Source: UBA4479 sp963974935
GTDB taxonomy: Bacteria; Pseudomonadota; Alphaproteobacteria; Rhodospirillales; Casp-alpha2
Assembly (NCBI GenBank): GCA_963974935.1
Contig: CAXBEV010000012.1
Coordinates: 1-64,000 of the forward strand
Length of the DNA stretch: 64,000 nt
Direction: 5' to 3'
Shown here in pieces: positions 60,069 to 64,000 of the stretch (the stretch's first letter is position 1; each line of letters begins with the position of its first letter). Made by a program: the position numbers and the translations under genes. The notes below the pieces were generated by a model that did no database searches, was not told the DNA's origin, and worked only from the letters and a program-made list of their open reading frames with translations.

Positions 60069-60845
60069 ATGAATATTGAACCAATCAAGGTGTTTTGGCG
60101 CCCTGGCTGAACGAGTTGTCTGCGAACAAAAGAGTTCCTGTCGGTCCGTGAGATTGACTTTGTTTCCATAGACATCCAACAGCAGCCCGAAGCTTGGTCT
60201 GAGCTTAAGAAGCTTGGCGCCGAGTCGATCCCTGTTGTCTCGCAGGGTGACAAGTGGACATACGCGCAAATCCTCACAGACGTCTCTGACTTCCTGGATA
60301 TCGAGCCACCGACCAGTGGCATATTGTCGGGGCCGGAGCTTGTCGAAAAGCTGGACATGATTTTGGCCGGCGCGCAGCGGTTTATCCGCCAGTTGCCGAC
60401 CGCTGAGCTCGACAAAAACGTTCGCAACCGTGATCGCACGCTGGGTCATTTGGCGAATCATATCTTCCGTATTCCCGAAGGCTTTTTGTCGGCGGCGCAG
60501 GGGGGCGAGTTGTCTTATGACTTCCTCGCAAAGGGCCAAGACCCGTGGATGAAGACCGGCGATGATATCGCCAAGTTCGGCGATGATATCCGCCAGCGGG
60601 TCAAAGATTGGTGGCTGAAGAACCCCGATGTCGAATGCACCGAAACCATCGTCAAAACTTATTACGGTGACCGGCAGATGTACGAGGTTTTGGAGCGTAC
60701 TTGCTGGCATTCGGGACAACACGTGCGGCAGATCATGATGCTGCTTGAAGAAGACTTCAATATTCAACCCGATCAGCCGTTGACGGCAGAAGATTTCGCC
60801 GGGCTACCGATGCCGGAAAAAACCTGGGACGACGAGCCGGCTTAG
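60069..60845 (+). CDS. Selenoprotein: glutaredoxin-like UxxC domain fused to DinB-fold domain
   Basis: 258 codons with one in-frame TGA at 60108-60110 (codon 14), read here as selenocysteine. Residues 1-85 are a glutaredoxin/thioredoxin-like domain: KVFWRPG-U-TSCLRTKEFL, so the redox motif is U14-T-S-C17, with the cis-Pro loop SIPVVSQGDKW further on. Residues 86-258 are a DinB-like four-helix domain with a likely metal triad His127 (LGHLANH), His214 and His218 (CWHSGQHVRQ). The DinB fold includes bacillithiol and mycothiol transferases. The gene starts 50 bases after tRNA-Sec. The ribosome site is weak; TTG 60033 is an alternative start. A standard caller would report only a truncated frame from 60324. 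Confidence 0.85.
60111..60145 (+). promoter_or_regulatory. Candidate SECIS hairpin after the Sec codon
   Basis: Just after the TGA there is an inner stem GAAC (60124-60127) / GTTC (60134-60137) with loop AAAAGA. A weak outer pairing of 60111-60114 with 60141-60145 could extend it. The loop starts 17 bases after the TGA, in the usual bacterial range, but the G expected in the first two loop positions is absent. Uncertain. Confidence 0.35.
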
Positions 60846-61069
60846 CTTGTTGTCGGTCTGGCTGCTGCCTGTTGATCTTAAAAAAAACAATCTTCCACAC
60901 CGAACATCGTTTGCATTTCACGCTGTCGACCGGGGCGAAAACGTTTTTGAAGGCAGCATTTGATCATTTCTGACGGTATGCGTTTGTCGTCATCCCCACT
61001 GCCCTTATATATTAGGAACGTAATTTTTGGCGCGGCATATGCCGACTGCCTAAAGGGAGATCCACGTAA

Positions 61070-62224
61070 ATGACAACCGAAACATCAAAGCCGTATCGTT
61101 TGCGTTTGCCGGGCCCGACCGAAGTGCCGGAACGTGTGCGCATGGCCACGGCACGACCGATTTATAATCATCGTGGATCTGAATTTGCGGCGTTGCTTTC
61201 AGACGTGTCCGACCTGGTGCGTCCGGTGATGGGCACGAAAAATGATGTGATGACGTTTGCGAGTTCCGGCACTGGCGTTATGGAAGCCAGCCTCGCCAAT
61301 GTCTTGGTGCCGGGCGATAAAGTACTGGTCCTCAACAACGGGCAGTGGGGTGAGCGCTTTATCGGTATTGCGAAGGCGCTGGGTCTTGCCGATGGCCTGG
61401 ACGAGATCAAGGTGACCTGGGGCGAGGCGATTGCCGAAGATGCCCTGAAGGCAAAATTGGCGGCGACGGATTACGCTGCGGTGGTGGCCGTTCACAACGA
61501 AAGTTCAACCGGCACCGCCGCAGATTTGCACGAAATTGGTGCGGCTGTCGCTGAAACCGATGCGGTCTTAATCGTCGACACCGTCAGCGGCCTCGGCGGG
61601 ATGGAGATGCGCCAGGATGATTGGGGTGTCGATGTGCTGGTAACCGCATCGCAAAAAGCGCTGATGTGTCCGCCGGGACTGGGCCTTGTGAGCGTCAGTG
61701 AAAAGGCATGGTCGCGGATCAATGATGGTCGTGCACGTGCATGCTTCTATTGGGAATTTGGCAAGGCGCGGGAATGGGCGCAAAAGGGGCAAACCGCTTT
61801 CACCCCTCCCGTTTCGTTGATTTATGGCCTGCATGAAGCGCTCAAAATGATGCATGAAGAAGGACTGGACCAAGTCCTGGCGCGCCATCAAAAGCTTTCC
61901 CATGCACTTCAGGTTGGCGTCGCCGCACTGGGCTTGCCGTTGTTCCCGACGTCGCCGATGACGTCGAACACCGTTGGCGTGTTTACGGTGCCGGACGGCA
62001 TTGATGGTACTGCCATCATTAAGCACATGTACCAAGATTTCGGCAGCGTCATTGCAGGTGCTAGAAATATGTATCGCGGTAAGATGATTCGGATCGGGAC
62101 CATGGGCACCGTCAGTGTAGACGATATCATGACCGACCTGACGCATCTGGGCGTGGTTCTTTCCGTCATCGGGGCCGACGTCGACCCGGATGCTGGTGTT
62201 GCCGCAGCCCTCGCCGTCTTATGA
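61070..62224 (+). CDS. Class V aminotransferase (alanine/serine-glyoxylate type)
   Basis: A 384-residue PLP enzyme. The start RLRLPGPTEVPERVRMATARP is the family's opening, then TFASSGTGVMEASLANVLVPGD, LIVDTVSGLGGMEMRQDDWGVD, and the Schiff-base lysine in VTASQKALMCPPGLG. The end IRIGTMGTVSVDDIM contains the carboxylate-binding Arg. The family moves amino groups between alanine, serine or purine-derived amino acids and glyoxylate or pyruvate. AAAGGGAGATCC precedes the ATG. It is 40 bases ahead of the dehydratase pair in the same direction. Confidence 0.9.
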   Translation: MTTETSKPYRLRLPGPTEVPERVRMATARPIYNHRGSEFAALLSDVSDLVRPVMGTKNDVMTFASSGTGVMEASLANVLVPGDKVLVLNNGQWGERFIGIAKALGLADGLDEIKVTWGEAIAEDALKAKLAATDYAAVVAVHNESSTGTAADLHEIGAAVAETDAVLIVDTVSGLGGMEMRQDDWGVDVLVTASQKALMCPPGLGLVSVSEKAWSRINDGRARACFYWEFGKAREWAQKGQTAFTPPVSLIYGLHEALKMMHEEGLDQVLARHQKLSHALQVGVAALGLPLFPTSPMTSNTVGVFTVPDGIDGTAIIKHMYQDFGSVIAGARNMYRGKMIRIGTMGTVSVDDIMTDLTHLGVVLSVIGADVDPDAGVAAALAVL

Positions 62225-62263
62225 TGGTCGCGCAAAGAATATGAAACATACAGGGATAACACC

Positions 62264-63544
62264 TTGACGAAAACGCGCGGCGGCCCAGCCACCATAGCCG
62301 AAAAGATTTTGTCTGCTCATTGCGGCAGGCCCTGTTATGCCGGCGAGAGCGTCGTTTGTCGCGTCGACGCGGCGATGGCAACAGATGGTTCGGCGCCGAT
62401 GGCGATTGATTATTTTCGCGGCATGGGCGGTGAAAAATTAGCTGACCCGAAATCGCTGATCTTCGCGCTGGATCATTACGCGCCCCCGGACAATCCCGCC
62501 ACTGTTGCGTTGCAGGATCGTATTCGTAAATTCAGTACCGAGCAGGGTAACGTTCTATACGACATCGGTGCCGGAATCGGACATCAGTTAATGATTGAAC
62601 GCGGCCACGTGCGTCCCGGCGATCTTGTCGTCGGCGCGGATAGCCATGCCGTCGCGTACGGTGCGGCCAACGCGTTCGCCGTCGGTGTGGGGTCGTCGGA
62701 TTTGGCGGCTGTTATGTTGACCGGTAAATTGTGGTTTCGTGTGCCGGAAAGTATCCGTATTGAGTTGATCGGGAAGCTGCCCGCATCGCTGGATGCCAAG
62801 GATATCGCTTTAGAGATCAATCGCACGCTTGACCCACAAGACGCGAGTTATCGCGTTCTTGAATTCACCGGTGAAGGCGCCGTGTCGCTGACGTTCGAAG
62901 AACGTATGCTGCTCTCAAACATGTCGACCGACGCCGGGGCAAAAGCCGGGGTGTTTGATGCTGACAGCGTGACGACAACGTATCTGAAAAACCAAGATGG
63001 CCTACGCCATGCGGTCACAGCCGACGAGGGCGCCGTGTATGCAAAGCACCTCTCCATTGACCTAAACACGCTGACGCCACGTCTTGCGCGCCCACCGGTC
63101 AACGGGCAGGCAGCCGAGATCGTAGAACTTGGTCAAGATGTCGATACGCCTGTTGATATGGTCTATCTCGGCACGTGTACGGGGGGGCGCCAGTCGGATC
63201 TGGAAAGTGCACTCCGCGTTCTCCGGGCAGGCGGGGGTAAACATCCTCGTGTGCAGTTGGTCGTCACACCGGCATCCGACCGGGTTTATGCAGGCCTTGC
63301 TGCAGACGGCATGCTTGAAGAATTTATCAGAATGGGCGCACTGATGATGACGCCCGGGTGTGGGTCTTGCTGCGGCACATGCGGGGCGATTCCGGGCGAC
63401 GAAAAAGTCGTCATCTCGGCGGCGAATCGTAATTTCACCGGACGCATGGGCAACCCGAAGGCACGCGTGTTCTTAGCTTCGCCGGCCGCGTGCGCGGCTG
63501 CGGCGGTGACCGGCAAAATCACCGATCCTAGGACCATTATCTGA
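62264..63544 (+). CDS. Aconitase-family hydro-lyase large subunit (LeuC/homoaconitase type)
   Basis: A 426-residue [4Fe-4S] hydro-lyase. Cluster cysteines are in YLGTCTGGRQSDLE and in the TPGCGSCCGTCGA segment (family CxxC spacing). The family motif AANRNFTGRMGNPKA near the C-terminus carries the substrate-binding Arg. DYFRGMGGEKLADPKSLIFALDHYAPP is the family's N-terminal domain. TTG start after AGGGATA. Its length fits the archaeal-type LeuC/homoaconitase/2,3-dimethylmalate dehydratase group, so the substrate is open. Its stop overlaps the small subunit start. Confidence 0.88.
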   Translation: MTKTRGGPATIAEKILSAHCGRPCYAGESVVCRVDAAMATDGSAPMAIDYFRGMGGEKLADPKSLIFALDHYAPPDNPATVALQDRIRKFSTEQGNVLYDIGAGIGHQLMIERGHVRPGDLVVGADSHAVAYGAANAFAVGVGSSDLAAVMLTGKLWFRVPESIRIELIGKLPASLDAKDIALEINRTLDPQDASYRVLEFTGEGAVSLTFEERMLLSNMSTDAGAKAGVFDADSVTTTYLKNQDGLRHAVTADEGAVYAKHLSIDLNTLTPRLARPPVNGQAAEIVELGQDVDTPVDMVYLGTCTGGRQSDLESALRVLRAGGGKHPRVQLVVTPASDRVYAGLAADGMLEEFIRMGALMMTPGCGSCCGTCGAIPGDEKVVISAANRNFTGRMGNPKARVFLASPAACAAAAVTGKITDPRTII

Positions 63545-64000
63545 TGGCGCGTACAGATGAAAAATCGGCTAATGGTACCAGCGCATTCACAGGTGCGGCG
63601 CGGCTGGTCGGCGATGATGTGAACACGGATTATATTATTTCATCGCGCCGCAAGCGGGTCACGATTGATGCCGATGCGCTCAGGGTCTTCTTGTTTGAAG
63701 ACTATGACAAAGACCTAGGCGCAAGCATTCAGCCAGGCGAAATCTTGGTCGCGGGACGTAACTTTGGATGTGGCTCAGCGATGGAAGTCGCCGTCACGGT
63801 CGTGCGTGCGGCCGGTGTGCCCTGCGTGTTGGCGAAAAGTTTTGCCCGGGCCTATTACCGAAATGCCATCAACAACGGATTGATGCCGGTCATTTGTGAT
63901 ACCAGCACCATCGACGAGGGTGATAGGCTTGAAATAAAGATGTTGGATGACGGCGTGAAAGTCACCAACCTCACAAAAGACCGCCCCGTCGAAACGGCAT
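63544..64000 (+). CDS. Aconitase-family hydro-lyase small subunit (LeuD type), partial
   Basis: The gene runs off the end of the window after 152 codons. It shows the small-subunit swivel domain: DDVNTDYIISSRRKR near the start (D-x-NTD-x-I), and AGRNFGCGSAMEVAV, which is the NFGCGSSRE-like loop with Ala-Met in place of Ser-Arg. That loop helps select the substrate gamma-group in this family, so the change suggests a non-isopropylmalate substrate. Start TGATG overlaps the large subunit stop. Confidence 0.85.
   Translation, partial: MARTDEKSANGTSAFTGAARLVGDDVNTDYIISSRRKRVTIDADALRVFLFEDYDKDLGASIQPGEILVAGRNFGCGSAMEVAVTVVRAAGVPCVLAKSFARAYYRNAINNGLMPVICDTSTIDEGDRLEIKMLDDGVKVTNLTKDRPVETA

Noticed and set aside
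60324..60845. A shorter protein starting at TTG 60324 (DinB domain only)
   Set aside because: The frame continues upstream to ATG 60069 with a coherent glutaredoxin-like domain, broken only by the TGA at the expected Cys position, beside tRNA-Sec. The longer selenoprotein explains more.
1..64000. CRISPR arrays, prophage genes, anti-phage defence systems, rRNA genes
   Set aside because: No regularly spaced repeats, phage structural genes, defence gene signatures or rRNA were seen. The only RNA gene I can support is tRNA-Sec.

Overview
The window looks like a chromosome segment from a free-living, probably aquatic alphaproteobacterium. The Rhodospirillales-type flavour is my inference from gene content and codon style; no rRNA or other taxonomic marker is present. 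Gene density is high, and the only mobile DNA is three decayed insertion-sequence remnants (about 5.15, 10.4 and 33.7-34.0 kb). No CRISPR array, prophage or replication origin was seen.

Region 1 (0.1-33.6 kb) reads as a low-oxygen and stress island. It holds two ECF sigma factors with cysteine-rich tails, a cyclopropane fatty acid synthase, two small unknown proteins (one secreted), an EamA exporter and a YhiI-RbbA-YhhJ type ABC system. It continues with an arginine deiminase operon (arcDABC), a complete nine-gene N-ATPase operon preceded by a CBS-domain gene, PiT and Na/Pi phosphate transporters flanking a universal stress protein, a helix-hairpin-helix/lysine-rich protein, a PPK2 polyphosphate kinase, a RoxA-like ribosomal oxygenase and a MarR-controlled EmrAB-like pump. 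Six FNR/Anr-type palindromes (TTGAT-N4-ATCAA or one mismatch) lie in the intergenic regions, upstream of sigma1/cfa, sigma2, arcD, the CBS-atp operon, pitA and the HhH gene. The region therefore looks like one oxygen-responsive regulon for ATP conservation and phosphate/polyphosphate handling.

Region 2 (34.3-51.1 kb) is catabolic. It starts with a 2,2-dialkylglycine decarboxylase, a VOC protein and a TauD-type dioxygenase. Two divergent units then flank a GntR/FCD regulator. The minus-strand unit encodes a PhyH oxygenase, a D-2-hydroxyacid dehydrogenase, an Ldh-type dehydrogenase, an HpcH aldolase, AtuA and an AtuA C-terminal-like protein. The plus-strand unit encodes a TRAP transporter, a 49-residue membrane protein, an IlvD/Edd dehydratase and two RraA-fold proteins. 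Together these look like uptake and breakdown of an unidentified hydroxy acid or sugar acid.

Region 3 (51.2-54.5 kb) holds envelope genes: an AI-2E family permease, a holin-like protein, an ElaB/YqjD protein and an OmpA lipoprotein.

Region 4 (55.0-60.8 kb) is a selenocysteine locus: a PLP enzyme, selA, selB, tRNA-Sec, and a gene just downstream whose reading frame is continuous only if the in-frame UGA at 60108 is read as selenocysteine. That gene encodes a glutaredoxin-like UxxC domain fused to a DinB-fold domain and is the most striking item in the window. Region 5 (61.0-64.0 kb) has a class V aminotransferase and an aconitase/isopropylmalate dehydratase-type pair, the small subunit running off the end.
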